In this document: positions 34,112-42,612 of the stretch, piece by piece
How positions within the stretch are numbered: position 1 is the stretch's first letter
Layout: each line of letters opens with the position of its first letter
Source of the DNA: Flaviaesturariibacter aridisoli
GTDB lineage: Bacteria > Bacteroidota > Bacteroidia > Chitinophagales > Chitinophagaceae
DNA: 64,000 bases
Direction of reading: 5' to 3'
Assembly (NCBI RefSeq): GCF_004343705.1
Contig: NZ_SKFH01000001.1
Location: 62,001-126,000, forward strand
Notes under the pieces: model-generated
The model's input: only the letters and a program-made list of their open reading frames with translations
Database searches by the model: none
Told to the model about the DNA's origin: nothing
Program-made: the position numbers and the translations under genes

Positions 34112-34398
34112 GCGGCAGGGTCGCTTTTACGCGGGCGGCGAAATAGGGCGTAGATCTCGATAACGAGGCCAACCAGGATCACGATCGGTGCTACGGTGAT
34201 ACGCGTTTTGCTATAAACCTCTGTGGCGTTGAAGGTATTGGGATCCTTGCTGCCGCCACCGGCCATCAGCACGAAGCCCAGAATGATCACGGCTGCGCCG
34301 ATGCCCATCCACAGCAGGTTGTCGCGGCCGAAAAGCGGCTTGTCGCTCAGGCGCAGCTCTTCGCGGGCCGTTTTGGATCTTCTGATAGTAGTAGCCAT
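34108..34398 (-). CDS. DUF3098-family small membrane protein
   Basis: The 96-residue protein has two membrane helices ([20 protein letters not shown] and [18 protein letters not shown]) with the intervening loop [17 protein letters not shown], as in DUF3098 proteins. The family occurs between ftsX and uppP in Bacteroidota and is probably an accessory of the divisome or lipid II cycle; no activity is known. It shares an ATGA overlap with uppP. Confidence 0.92.
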   Translation of the reverse strand: MATTIRRSKTAREELRLSDKPLFGRDNLLWMGIGAAVIILGFVLMAGGGSKDPNTFNATEVYSKTRITVAPIVILVGLVIEIYALFRRPRKSDPAA

Positions 34399-34415
34399 AA
34401 GAGGGGCAAAATAAA

Positions 34416-34518
34416 TGAATAATGTCTAATATTTATTGAATATTGAATAACGCCGGCGCAGAGGCCTGCTTATTCTGCATACATTATTCAATGGACTTTA
34501 TTCAATCGTTATTATTCA
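34416..34518. repeat. Inverted pair of period-7 arrays between ftsX and DUF3098
   Basis: On the minus strand the right array starts with the ftsX stop: TGAATAA recurs three times at 14-bp spacing in 34484-34518. The left array (34416-34450) has five 7-mers of the same family in the opposite orientation and ends 18 bp before the DUF3098 start. A GC-rich middle (CGCCGGCG) separates them. Confidence 0.8.
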
Positions 34519-35388
34519 ATACAACTCGTCCAGCTTCATCTTCAGGTATTTCAGCACGCTGCGGTAGGTGCTCAGCACGGTGATGCTGACGCCGATGACG
34601 AGGAGTCCGAGGAACAGGAGCAGGAACAGCTGACTGTCGAACAGGGCGTTGAAACCGGGGATGAAGTTTTCGGCCAGCAGGATGAGGCCGTACACGGCAG
34701 CGGTGGCGATGGCGGCGGCTACGGCGCCGTTCACCACGGCCCGCAGCGCCAGCGGGCGGGCGATAAAGCCGCGGGTGGCGCCCACCATCTGCATGGTTTT
34801 AATCAAAAACCGGTTGGAGAACATCGCCAGGCGGATGGTGTTGTCGATGAGGATGATCACCAGCACGCTCACCACCACCACAATCACCAGCAGCACCAGC
34901 GATACGTTGCGGAAGCTGCGTTGCATTGAGCCCACGGCCACGCGCGAATACTGCACCTCGTCTACGTTGGGATTATGCTGGAGGCGCGCCTTGATGGCAC
35001 CCAGCTGCGCGGAATCCACGAATTCCTCGCGCAGGTTGAAGTTGATGGAGGAGGGGAGGAGCGAATTTTCGAGAAACTCCGAAAAGTCCTCGTTGCCGCT
35101 CTTCAGCCACTGGCGCTTCGCTTCTTCCTTGTCTACGTAGCGCACGCTTTTCACCCCCGCCATGGCGCCGATGCTGTCCTGCAGGGCCGCGCGCGCCGTT
35201 TCGGGCGTGGTGGGCTTCAGGTACACCTGCACTTCCACGCTTTCCTTGATCTGCTGCATCACTTTCTTGGCGTTGATGCCCAGCCAGCCGAGGATGCCCA
35301 GGAGGAATAACACCAGGGTCACGCCGAGGACCGACATGAAGTAAGAAGGTTTGCCGCGTTTGAGGGAAGCTTTGCCGGATTGTGCCAT
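34516..35388 (-). CDS. ftsX: Cell division ABC transporter permease-like protein FtsX
   Basis: The 290-residue protein has a cytoplasmic N-terminus, helix 1 (SVLGVTLVLFLLGILGWLG), a large periplasmic domain (residues 40-165) with the SVEVQVYLKP start, and three C-terminal helices with the conserved FLIKTMQMVGATRGFI loop. FtsX with FtsE activates cell-wall hydrolases at the septum. It heads the unit with DUF3098 and uppP. TATTTTTG, a good -7 element, is about 20 nt upstream. Confidence 0.94.
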   Translation of the reverse strand: MAQSGKASLKRGKPSYFMSVLGVTLVLFLLGILGWLGINAKKVMQQIKESVEVQVYLKPTTPETARAALQDSIGAMAGVKSVRYVDKEEAKRQWLKSGNEDFSEFLENSLLPSSINFNLREEFVDSAQLGAIKARLQHNPNVDEVQYSRVAVGSMQRSFRNVSLVLLVIVVVVSVLVIILIDNTIRLAMFSNRFLIKTMQMVGATRGFIARPLALRAVVNGAVAAAIATAAVYGLILLAENFIPGFNALFDSQLFLLLFLGLLVIGVSITVLSTYRSVLKYLKMKLDELY

Positions 35389-35550
35389 GCGCGAGTTTTA
35401 GAAGTGAACAAAAATAGTCGTTTGCCGCAATTGCCCGGGGGGCGGCCCTTAAAGCTTTGTCAAAACCGAAGGCGTGAAAGGGCTAAATTTGCCCCTCTAA
35501 CGGCCCGGCTGCGGCCTTTATTGCCGTTTTTAATCTCGAAGAATTTTTCC

Positions 35551-38500
35551 ATGGAGTATCATTTCAGAGCGATCGAGCAGAAGTGGCAACAGCATTGGGC
35601 CGACAGCGGCGCCTACAAAGTGTCCAATGAATCGTCGAAGCCGAAATATTACGTGCTCGACATGTTTCCCTATCCCAGCGGCGCCGGCCTGCACGTGGGG
35701 CATCCCCTCGGGTACATTGCCTCCGACATCTTTGCCCGCTATAAACGCAACCGCGGCTTCAACGTACTGCACCCGATGGGCTACGATGCCTTCGGACTTC
35801 CCGCCGAGCAATACGCCATCGAGCACGGTGTGCACCCTGCCGCCTCCACGGCGAAGAACATCGCCACCTTCCGCAGCCAGCTCGACAAGATCGGCTTCTG
35901 CTTCGACTGGAGCCGGCAGGTCAACACCTCTGAGCCCGGTTACTACAAGTGGACCCAATGGATCTTTTTCCAGCTGTTTCACAGCTGGTACAACCGCAAA
36001 ACGAACAAGACCGAAAAGATCGATACCCTCATTGCCGCCTTTGAGCGGGAAGGCAATGCCTCCCACCCGATCCCCAATGCGCAGTACGTCATCCCGGGGC
36101 ACAAGGCGCAAAGCCCTTCCCGCAACAGCGGCGCAGGCTTCACGGCCGACGATTGGAAAGGCTTCGATGAAAAAACGCAGCAGGGCATCCTCATGGAATA
36201 CCGCACCGCCTATTGTGGGTACGGCGAGGTGAATTGGTGCGAGGCCCTCGGCACCGTGCTGGCCAACGATGAGGTGGTGAACGGCGTGAGTGAGCGCGGC
36301 GGTTATCCCGTCATCAAGAAGCGCCTTCGCCAATGGTACCTCCGGATCACTGAGTACGCCGATCGCCTGCTCGATGGCCTTCAAACGGTCGACTTCTCCG
36401 ATGCAATGAAGGAAATGCAGTCCAACTGGATCGGCAAGAGCAGCGGCGCGGAGATCACCTTCACCCTTCACGACTCAGGCCTCACCCTCGACGTATATAC
36501 CACGCGTCCCGACACCATCTTCGGTGTCGATTTCATGGTGCTGGCGCCGGAGCACGAGCTGGTGTCCCGTATTACTACGGAAGCCCAGCGTGCTGCGGTG
36601 GATGAATACGTGGCGCATGTAAAGAGCCGCTCCGAACGCGAGCGCATGGCCGAGAAGAAGATCTCGGGCGTCTTTACAGGCGCTTACGCGCAGCATCCTT
36701 TTTCCGGCAAGAAGATCCCGGTGTGGATCTCCGAATACGTGCTTGCCGGGTACGGCACCGGCGCCATCATGGCCGTGCCCTCCGGCGACGAGCGCGATCA
36801 TAAGTTCGCCAGGCACTTCAACATTCCCATCACCAATATTTTCGGCGATGCCTATACCGGCGAAGACGCCGTGACCGACAAGAACCTGCTGCTCCACGAG
36901 AGCGATTTCGTGAACGGCAAAACAGCCAAAGAAGCCATCGATCTGGTGATCGACAAGCTGGTGGAAAAAGGCATCGGCCGCCGCCGCACCAACTTCCGCA
37001 TCCGCGACGCCGCCTTCAGCCGGCAGCGCTATTGGGGCGAGCCCTTCCCCATCCAATGGCAGGAAGGCATCGCGTACCCGCTGAGCGAAAGCGAGCTGCC
37101 CCTAGAACTGCCGCACGTAGAGCAATACGGTCCCGGGCCCGAAGGCGAAGGTCCGCTGGCCAATGTGCCCGAGTGGACGGCCCAGCACCTCGAGACCAAC
37201 ACGATGCCAGGGTATGCCGGCTCGTCCTGGTACTTCCTCCGCTACATGGACCCGCACAACGACCGCGAATTCTGCTCGAAAAGCGCCTCCGATTACTGGC
37301 GCCAGGTAGACCTCTACGTGGGTGGTACCGAGCACGCGGTGGGACACCTGCTGTACGCTCGAATGTGGACGAAAGCCCTGTACGATCTTGACTTTATTTC
37401 GTTCGATGAACCGTTCAAGCGGCTCCTCAACCAGGGAATGATCCAGGGCAGCTCGCGCTTTGCCTACCGCGTCAATGGAAAAGGCGTGGAGCACCTGCTC
37501 TGGAACGTATTGCGCACCGGGTTCAGCGAGTATGGGTTCGAGCACGACCGGGATTCGCCGATCGATTTCATTTCGCATGCAAAACGCGTGGCCATCGAAG
37601 TGACCAGCTCCCGCAACATCGAAGGCAGGGAGCCGAAGAAATTCCAGACACCCGAAACGGAAGACTACCAGCTGTGCGTCCTCAGCCGCGAAGATGTGCT
37701 GGAGCGCTACGCCAGCGGCGACCTGGTGCCGTTCCTGGGCCGGATGTTGGGCGACAACATCGGTACGCTGCCCGTTTCGAAGCGAAAGGTCGTAACCTAC
37801 GCCTCGCTCAACCTGATCGAACAGTTCGGCAACGACGGCGTGGATCCCATTCACGTGGACGTAAACATCGTGGATGGCGTTGAGCTCGACGTGGAAGCGT
37901 TCCGCAAATGGAAGCTGGAACACGCGGATGCCGAATTCCTGCTCGAAGACGGCAAATACATCTGCGGCACGGAAGTGGAAAAAATGTCGAAGTCCAAGGT
38001 GAACACCGTCAACCCCGACCACATCGTGGAGAAGTACGGCGCCGACACCTTCCGGATGTATGAGATGTTTCTGGGGCCGGTGGAAATGTCGAAGCCCTGG
38101 GATACGAAGGGCATCGAGGGCGTCCACCGCTTCCTCAAAAAGCTGTGGCGCCTGTTTTACAACGAAGGCGGCCTGCAGGTCAGCGACGCCGCCGCGACGA
38201 ACGAGGAACTGAAGGTGCTGCACAAAACGATCAAGAAGATCGAAGAGGACACCGAACGCTTTTCGTTCAATACGGCCGTCAGCTCCTTCATGATCGCGGT
38301 CAACGAGCTGACCGACCTGAAGTGCAGCAAGCGCGCCATCCTGTCGCCGCTGCTGGTGCTGCTGACGCCCTATGCGCCGCATATCGCCGAGGAGCTCTGG
38401 GCTGCGCTCGGCAGCGAGGGTTCTGTGCTGGATGCACCATTCCCGGCATTTGAGGCGCAATACCTCGTGGAATCCTCGAAGGAATACCCGGTTTCCATCA

Positions 38501-38661
38501 ACGGCAAGAACCGCGCACAGATCAACATCGCCCTCGACGCCACCGAAGAGCAGGTGCAGCAGATCGTGCTGGCCAACGAAACGGTGCAGAAGTGGATGGA
38601 AGGAAAGCCCCTGAAGAAGCTGGTGTTTGTGAAGGGACGTATGATCAATGTAGTTGTATAA
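35551..38661 (+). CDS. leuS: Leucyl-tRNA synthetase with a large insertion before KMSKS
   Basis: The 1036-residue protein has the HIGH-equivalent HVGH at residues 48-51, the editing domain around TRPDTIFGVDFMVL, and KMSKS at 811-815, then the anticodon-binding domain. It charges tRNA-Leu in the cytoplasm. Normal bacterial LeuRS is about 860-930 residues. The excess lies at residues 645-764, between YRVNGKG and DPIHVDVNIV, where most relatives have 15-30 residues. The inserted block has the pattern E-x2-LLW-x2-LR, then PIDF and VAIEV, like a DUF559/Vsr-type endonuclease core. The frame is intact and the codon use is like the rest. A -7 element (TAAATTTG) is at about 35483. The ATG at 35551 is the family start. 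Confidence 0.95.
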   Translation: MEYHFRAIEQKWQQHWADSGAYKVSNESSKPKYYVLDMFPYPSGAGLHVGHPLGYIASDIFARYKRNRGFNVLHPMGYDAFGLPAEQYAIEHGVHPAASTAKNIATFRSQLDKIGFCFDWSRQVNTSEPGYYKWTQWIFFQLFHSWYNRKTNKTEKIDTLIAAFEREGNASHPIPNAQYVIPGHKAQSPSRNSGAGFTADDWKGFDEKTQQGILMEYRTAYCGYGEVNWCEALGTVLANDEVVNGVSERGGYPVIKKRLRQWYLRITEYADRLLDGLQTVDFSDAMKEMQSNWIGKSSGAEITFTLHDSGLTLDVYTTRPDTIFGVDFMVLAPEHELVSRITTEAQRAAVDEYVAHVKSRSERERMAEKKISGVFTGAYAQHPFSGKKIPVWISEYVLAGYGTGAIMAVPSGDERDHKFARHFNIPITNIFGDAYTGEDAVTDKNLLLHESDFVNGKTAKEAIDLVIDKLVEKGIGRRRTNFRIRDAAFSRQRYWGEPFPIQWQEGIAYPLSESELPLELPHVEQYGPGPEGEGPLANVPEWTAQHLETNTMPGYAGSSWYFLRYMDPHNDREFCSKSASDYWRQVDLYVGGTEHAVGHLLYARMWTKALYDLDFISFDEPFKRLLNQGMIQGSSRFAYRVNGKGVEHLLWNVLRTGFSEYGFEHDRDSPIDFISHAKRVAIEVTSSRNIEGREPKKFQTPETEDYQLCVLSREDVLERYASGDLVPFLGRMLGDNIGTLPVSKRKVVTYASLNLIEQFGNDGVDPIHVDVNIVDGVELDVEAFRKWKLEHADAEFLLEDGKYICGTEVEKMSKSKVNTVNPDHIVEKYGADTFRMYEMFLGPVEMSKPWDTKGIEGVHRFLKKLWRLFYNEGGLQVSDAAATNEELKVLHKTIKKIEEDTERFSFNTAVSSFMIAVNELTDLKCSKRAILSPLLVLLTPYAPHIAEELWAALGSEGSVLDAPFPAFEAQYLVESSKEYPVSINGKNRAQINIALDATEEQVQQIVLANETVQKWMEGKPLKKLVFVKGRMINVVV
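37483..37842 (+). other. LeuRS insertion domain (nuclease-like)
   Basis: These about 120 codons interrupt the leucine-specific region of LeuRS. See the finding on this segment. It carries no stop and keeps the reading frame. Confidence 0.6.
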
Positions 38662-38681
38662 GTACGGATAGCAATACGTTT

Positions 38682-38710
38682 AAAGGCGCCCCGCAAGGAG
38701 CGCCTTTTTT
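38682..38710 (+). terminator. Intrinsic terminator after leuS
   Basis: AAAGGCGC and GCGCCTTT pair across a 10-nt loop, ending in six T residues. Confidence 0.85.
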
Positions 38711-38982
38711 AGCGCGAAAACTTGAAGAAATTCATTTGACGCTATGGTGGCGCACGTAAACAAGGCAGTTGTTTCAGTTGAAGGTTTCGCGCTCTTCAGG
38801 ACGTGTTTCGCAGCGTAGTTGACGCGTCCCGCTGCGCGGACCTGCGCGGAGCGCTGTTCCTGCAACGGGCACTTACTTCCTTTCCTGGCCTAAAAAAGAC
38901 GGGAAAGCAATAGTGCGAAAAATGGGATTTTTCTGGCAAACCAACGCACGGTGTTTGTTGTTGTATGGGTGAAACACATGTT
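38711..38982. other. Intergenic region after leuS
   Basis: No gene is supported in these 272 bp. AGCGCGAAA at 38711 recurs as its complement near 38788, giving a weak outer hairpin, and several CGC-rich short repeats occur near 38815-38865. Confidence 0.4.
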
Positions 38983-39459
38983 ATGGCCTATCCCAACCTC
39001 ACCCTCATCAGTGCCCTGCGCCATGCAGCGGGGCAGCTGCGCGGCGGTGCGCCCTACGCCTGGGGCGACCACGGGTCCTGCAACTGCGGCCACCTGCTGC
39101 AGGTGCTGACGCACCTCAGCCGCGAAGAGATCCTTCGCCATGCCCGCAGCGGCATCGGTGAGTGGACCGAGATCGCCGAAGACTATTGCGGCGTTACCGA
39201 TGCGCCGGTGACACTGCTGCTGAGCAAGCTCGAAGCCATCGGCCTGACGCCTACCGATATCCATTGCCTCGAATACCTGCAGGACCGGGCCGTGCTCGAC
39301 CGCCTGCCGGGTGGATTCCGCTGGCTGCAGAAGAATGTGCGGGAAGACGTGATCCTCTATTTTGAAACCTTCGCGGCGCTGCTCGAGGAGCGGCTGTTGC
39401 CACGCATCGACATTGAAGCTGCATTCCAGCGACCAGCCGTTGTTGGTATCGAAACGTAA
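38983..39459 (+). CDS. Conserved cytoplasmic protein of unknown function
   Basis: The 158-residue protein is alpha-helical and soluble, with the motif GDHGSCNCGHLLQVLTHLSREEI near residue 30 (two Cys and a His, a possible metal site) and VREDVILYFETFAALLEE near the end. It resembles a small uncharacterised family seen in Bacteroidota. An ATG at 38965 would add six residues; the conserved part begins at MAYPNLTLISALR. It lies 31 bp before the peptidase gene. Confidence 0.6.
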   Translation: MAYPNLTLISALRHAAGQLRGGAPYAWGDHGSCNCGHLLQVLTHLSREEILRHARSGIGEWTEIAEDYCGVTDAPVTLLLSKLEAIGLTPTDIHCLEYLQDRAVLDRLPGGFRWLQKNVREDVILYFETFAALLEERLLPRIDIEAAFQRPAVVGIET

Positions 39460-39490
39460 CCCAATCTTTCCGTTCCCGATATTTGTGCTG

Positions 39491-40183
39491 ATGGAGACCC
39501 ACGAATTTCAAATGCGGCTACAGGGCCTGGTACCTGCGCCGGTGGTACCGCTGGATGCCGGAGACAAACTGCTCCGGATGAACCTGACAGCCGGGAATGC
39601 CGGGCTCAATGCCGGGACCTTTACCAGCACGGAGCGCTTCTCGGCCTGGGTGGAAGACCTGCTGCACCGCAAAGGCGCCCGCTACGGCGTGGGTGGCTAC
39701 AATGAGCACCGGACCATCTACGCCCGCGCCGAAAAGTTCGATACGTCGGGCGAGGAGCCGCGGCGCCTGCACCTGGGTATCGACATTTGGGGGCCAGCCG
39801 GCACTCCGGTCAGCGCGCCGCTGGACGGCATCGTGCACAGCTTTGCCGACAACAACGTGTTCGGCGACTATGGCGGCACCGTAATTCTACAACACGAGGT
39901 GAATGGATTCGTATTCCATACGCTGTACGGACATCTGGGCCGCGCATCGCTGCAGGGGAAGGTCGAAGGGCAGGCCGTAAAAGCCGGTACGCAGATCGCC
40001 ACCTTCGGCGTCGCCGAAGAGAACGGTCATTGGCCACCGCACCTGCACTTCCAGGTCATCATCGATATGCAGGGCAAGTGGGGCGACTACCCTGGTGTTT
40101 GCCGCTACTCGCAGCGCGAGAGCTGGCTCCGCAACTGCCCCGACCCCGACGTGCTGCTGCGCGTGATGGAGCGGGCAGAATAG
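39491..40183 (+). CDS. M23-family peptidase domain protein without signal peptide
   Basis: The 230-residue protein has the lysostaphin-type zinc motifs HLGIDIWGPAGTPV (HxxxD, near residue 97) and PHLHFQV (HxH, near residue 185), both intact. M23 enzymes cut peptidoglycan cross-links or related peptides. No signal peptide or membrane helix is visible at either possible N-terminus, which is odd for a wall enzyme; a cytoplasmic role, or export by another route, is possible. GATATTTG, a -7-like box, ends 5 nt before the ATG. Confidence 0.85.
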   Translation: METHEFQMRLQGLVPAPVVPLDAGDKLLRMNLTAGNAGLNAGTFTSTERFSAWVEDLLHRKGARYGVGGYNEHRTIYARAEKFDTSGEEPRRLHLGIDIWGPAGTPVSAPLDGIVHSFADNNVFGDYGGTVILQHEVNGFVFHTLYGHLGRASLQGKVEGQAVKAGTQIATFGVAEENGHWPPHLHFQVIIDMQGKWGDYPGVCRYSQRESWLRNCPDPDVLLRVMERAE

Positions 40184-40184
40184 C

Positions 40185-40442
40185 CTAAAGGGAATCCAGC
40201 GTCATCGAACACACCGAAACGCCGATCGCCACCAGCACAAATGCGCTGATCAGCAACAGCGTGCCCGTCAGCCGGGTGTTCTTTCCGAACGACAGCACCA
40301 CGCCCACGATGAACTGAACGAAGTTCAGCACCAGCCACAGGATGAACGCCGGGAAGGCGCCCGCGATGCCCACGAGGAAAAGAGCCACGTTGAGGCCCAC
40401 GAATATCCAGAAGGTTTTCTTGTCGAAGGAGGAGTTGTTCAT
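40185..40442 (-). CDS. Small membrane protein with three helices
   Basis: The 85-residue protein is almost all membrane: three hydrophobic stretches around residues 11-32, 34-53 and 62-80. It has no recognised family. Its ATG overlaps the radical SAM stop (ATGA), so it is the last gene of a four-gene operon and may be a membrane partner of the enzymes upstream. Confidence 0.65.
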   Translation of the reverse strand: MNNSSFDKKTFWIFVGLNVALFLVGIAGAFPAFILWLVLNFVQFIVGVVLSFGKNTRLTGTLLLISAFVLVAIGVSVCSMTLDSL

Positions 40443-41860
40443 GAGAAGCTGGGTATCGGGTCGGCCGCCTCTTCGCGTCCGGTCAGTTTTTTAAGATAGG
40501 CTTCCTTTTCATCGCGGTAAAGGAGATTCATCGTTTCAAAAGGGATGACGCGGCCGTCTTTGTGCACAATGTGCACGCAGCTTTTCTTGATGGCGCGCAC
40601 GTCGAAATCCCAGGCATCGATAAAGCGCATGATGATGATGCGGAACAGGTTGTTGTACGTAAGGCCGGGAGCCGCAACCCTTGGGATGCAACACAGGAGC
40701 TGGGCCATGTTGCTTTCCACCCGGTCCACCGAGATGCCGGTGCTGAAGATCTTCAGCAACTGTTGCTGGAGGCCGGCGTCCTGTTCATATACGATCGTAT
40801 TTCTACTGTTGTTCAGCAGGTCGGCGGGATCTATATAGCGGGTCATCGGGAGCACATTGCCGTCCACCTTCAGCGCATAGGCCATGGCCAGCGCATCGGG
40901 ATTGCAGGGTACCGGAATGATGTCGTTGGGCGCAAACACGTCCGTTTGCTCCAATATCTTCCGGCGCACTTCCGTGAGCGTGATCCGGTCGGTGGCCGGG
41001 TTGAAACCTTCCAGTCGCCCGGCGATCTGCGTGGGTTGGAAGGTGACTCCCCGCACAGAAGGCTGCTGCAACGCAAAGTCGATGATGGTTCCGATCTCGT
41101 CGTCGTTCCGTCCTTTTTGCAGCGTCACCACAAGCGTGGTGGAGAGGTTGAGCCGGTTGAGCTCGGCCAGCGCTTTCTTTCGTATATCAGTGAGATCCTT
41201 TCCCCGCAAGGCTTCCAGCGCCGCGGGCTTGAAGGAGTCGAACTGGAGGTAGATCTCAAAGTCGGGCAAATAGGTAGCCAGGCGCTCGGCGAAGCCGGGA
41301 TCCTGCGCGATGCGGATGCCGTTGGTGTTCAGCATGAGGTGCTTGATGGGCCGGCGCTTCGCCGCATCGAGGATGGCAAAGAAATCGGGGTGAATTGTAG
41401 GCTCGCCACCGCTGATCTGCACGACGTCGGGCTCGCCTTCGTTGGCCACGATGATGTCGAGCATGCGCTCGATCTCTTCGAGCGTACGATGTCGCCCGTT
41501 ATAGGGCGAGGAGCCCGCATAGCAGGTGGGGCAAGCCAGGTTGCAGCGGTCCGTCACTTCCACGATGGTCAGGCAGCCGTGCTGCTCGTGGTCCACACAC
41601 AGGCCGCAGTCGTAGGGACAGCCGTACTGCGTTTTCGTGTTGAAGCGCAATGGCATCTCGGAGGGCTTGTTGTAGTTGCGGATATTCTTGTAGTATTCCA
41701 CATCCGTCGCGATAAGCACTTTTTGAAAGCCGTGGTCGGCGCAGTTCTTCAGCATGTATACGTTGCCGTCTTCGAACACGATCTTGGCGTCGACGCGCTT
41801 CAGGCAATCGGGGCAAAGGCTCAGGGTGAAGTCGTAATAGGTATAGGGGCGTTCAGGCAT
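40439..41860 (-). CDS. Radical SAM enzyme, tetraether-synthase-like architecture
   Basis: The 473-residue protein has the radical SAM cluster motif CNLACPTC (Cys106, Cys110, Cys113) and further Cys groups: CPDC at 16-19, Cys40, and CPYDCGLC at 81-88. GGEPTIHPDF and NTNGIRI follow. This N-terminal Cys-rich layout recalls the archaeal tetraether lipid synthase Tes (MJ0619-like) group, which joins or modifies lipid alkyl chains using radicals; assignment here is by eye. It overlaps the Lgt-like gene by 8 bp and is coupled to a small membrane protein, so a lipid substrate is plausible. It could instead be a methylase-type radical SAM of unknown substrate. Confidence 0.7.
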   Translation of the reverse strand: MPERPYTYYDFTLSLCPDCLKRVDAKIVFEDGNVYMLKNCADHGFQKVLIATDVEYYKNIRNYNKPSEMPLRFNTKTQYGCPYDCGLCVDHEQHGCLTIVEVTDRCNLACPTCYAGSSPYNGRHRTLEEIERMLDIIVANEGEPDVVQISGGEPTIHPDFFAILDAAKRRPIKHLMLNTNGIRIAQDPGFAERLATYLPDFEIYLQFDSFKPAALEALRGKDLTDIRKKALAELNRLNLSTTLVVTLQKGRNDDEIGTIIDFALQQPSVRGVTFQPTQIAGRLEGFNPATDRITLTEVRRKILEQTDVFAPNDIIPVPCNPDALAMAYALKVDGNVLPMTRYIDPADLLNNSRNTIVYEQDAGLQQQLLKIFSTGISVDRVESNMAQLLCCIPRVAAPGLTYNNLFRIIIMRFIDAWDFDVRAIKKSCVHIVHKDGRVIPFETMNLLYRDEKEAYLKKLTGREEAADPIPSFS

Positions 41861-42608
41861 AAACGGCGGTCAGTTTTTTGGGGCGAAGCAGGTAAGGAAG
41901 GTAGTACAAAAGTCCCGCAAGCGCCGTAAGCTGGATGGTGGAAAGTCTGAACAGAACCGGGGTGTGGGGCTTAAGGAAATCGAGTCCGAAGCGAAATGCG
42001 CAGTAAGCGATCAGGAACAGCTTGAACAGGGCGCCTTCGGCCAGTGCGAAGCGTCGCGCGGTTGATCGAATTGCAATGCCGAGCAGGAGCAGGAACGCGA
42101 TCTCATAAAGCGCCGCGGGATGCCGCGGGATGCCGTCGCCGAGGTTCATCCCGAAGAAACTATCCGTATAAATACCGTACGTCTCCTCGTAGATGCCCAT
42201 TGAAAAGCAGCCGATGCGCCCGACGATGAGCGCCAGGATCATCGGGTACACGAAGAGATCACCGGAGGCGCGCTGCTCGCCGATGATCATTTTGGTAAGC
42301 TCCACGCCAAGCAGTCCGCCCAGGAAGCCGCCGAGCACCGTTTTATTCCCTGCTACGTAGAGCAACAGGTTTTTGCTCATTGCCAATTCATAGGGCCGCT
42401 CCAGCGAGCCGATAAGGTGTGAGCCGAGCAGCGAGCCCACAATGGCGCCGAGCACGATCCAGGCGCGCGATTGCGTGGCAAACGCATCTCCCTGCCGCCG
42501 GCGCAGGTAGAGGAAATAGCGAAACCCGAGGAAGAACGCCGCCGTTTCCAGGAGCGCGTGCAGCGTAAGTGCGTAGGAGCCGATGTGGAGGGTAACCGGG
42601 AAGTTCAT
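41853..42608 (-). CDS. Prolipoprotein diacylglyceryl transferase-like membrane protein
   Basis: The 251-residue protein has about seven helices and Lgt-type signatures: GRIGCFSMGIYEE (family GRxGNFxNGE), IPRHPAALYEI (HPxxLYE) and FRFGLDFLKPH near the end. Lgt moves a diacylglyceryl group from phosphatidylglycerol to a lipoprotein Cys. The usual GNF-NGE words are altered and the gene is in an operon with a radical SAM enzyme, so this is probably a paralog with a modified role rather than the housekeeping Lgt. Confidence 0.75.
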   Translation of the reverse strand: MNFPVTLHIGSYALTLHALLETAAFFLGFRYFLYLRRRQGDAFATQSRAWIVLGAIVGSLLGSHLIGSLERPYELAMSKNLLLYVAGNKTVLGGFLGGLLGVELTKMIIGEQRASGDLFVYPMILALIVGRIGCFSMGIYEETYGIYTDSFFGMNLGDGIPRHPAALYEIAFLLLLGIAIRSTARRFALAEGALFKLFLIAYCAFRFGLDFLKPHTPVLFRLSTIQLTALAGLLYYLPYLLRPKKLTAVYA

Positions 42609-42612
42609 AAGC

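Noticed and set aside
35380-35550. 57-codon upstream extension of leuS
   Set aside because: Covers the promoter and the antisense ftsX region, lacks conserved LeuRS sequence.
37102-38460. 452-codon frame opposite leuS
   Set aside because: Antisense shadow; leuS is clearly real on the plus strand.
40562-41929. 455-codon frame opposite the radical SAM gene
   Set aside because: Antisense shadow of a gene with intact cluster motif.
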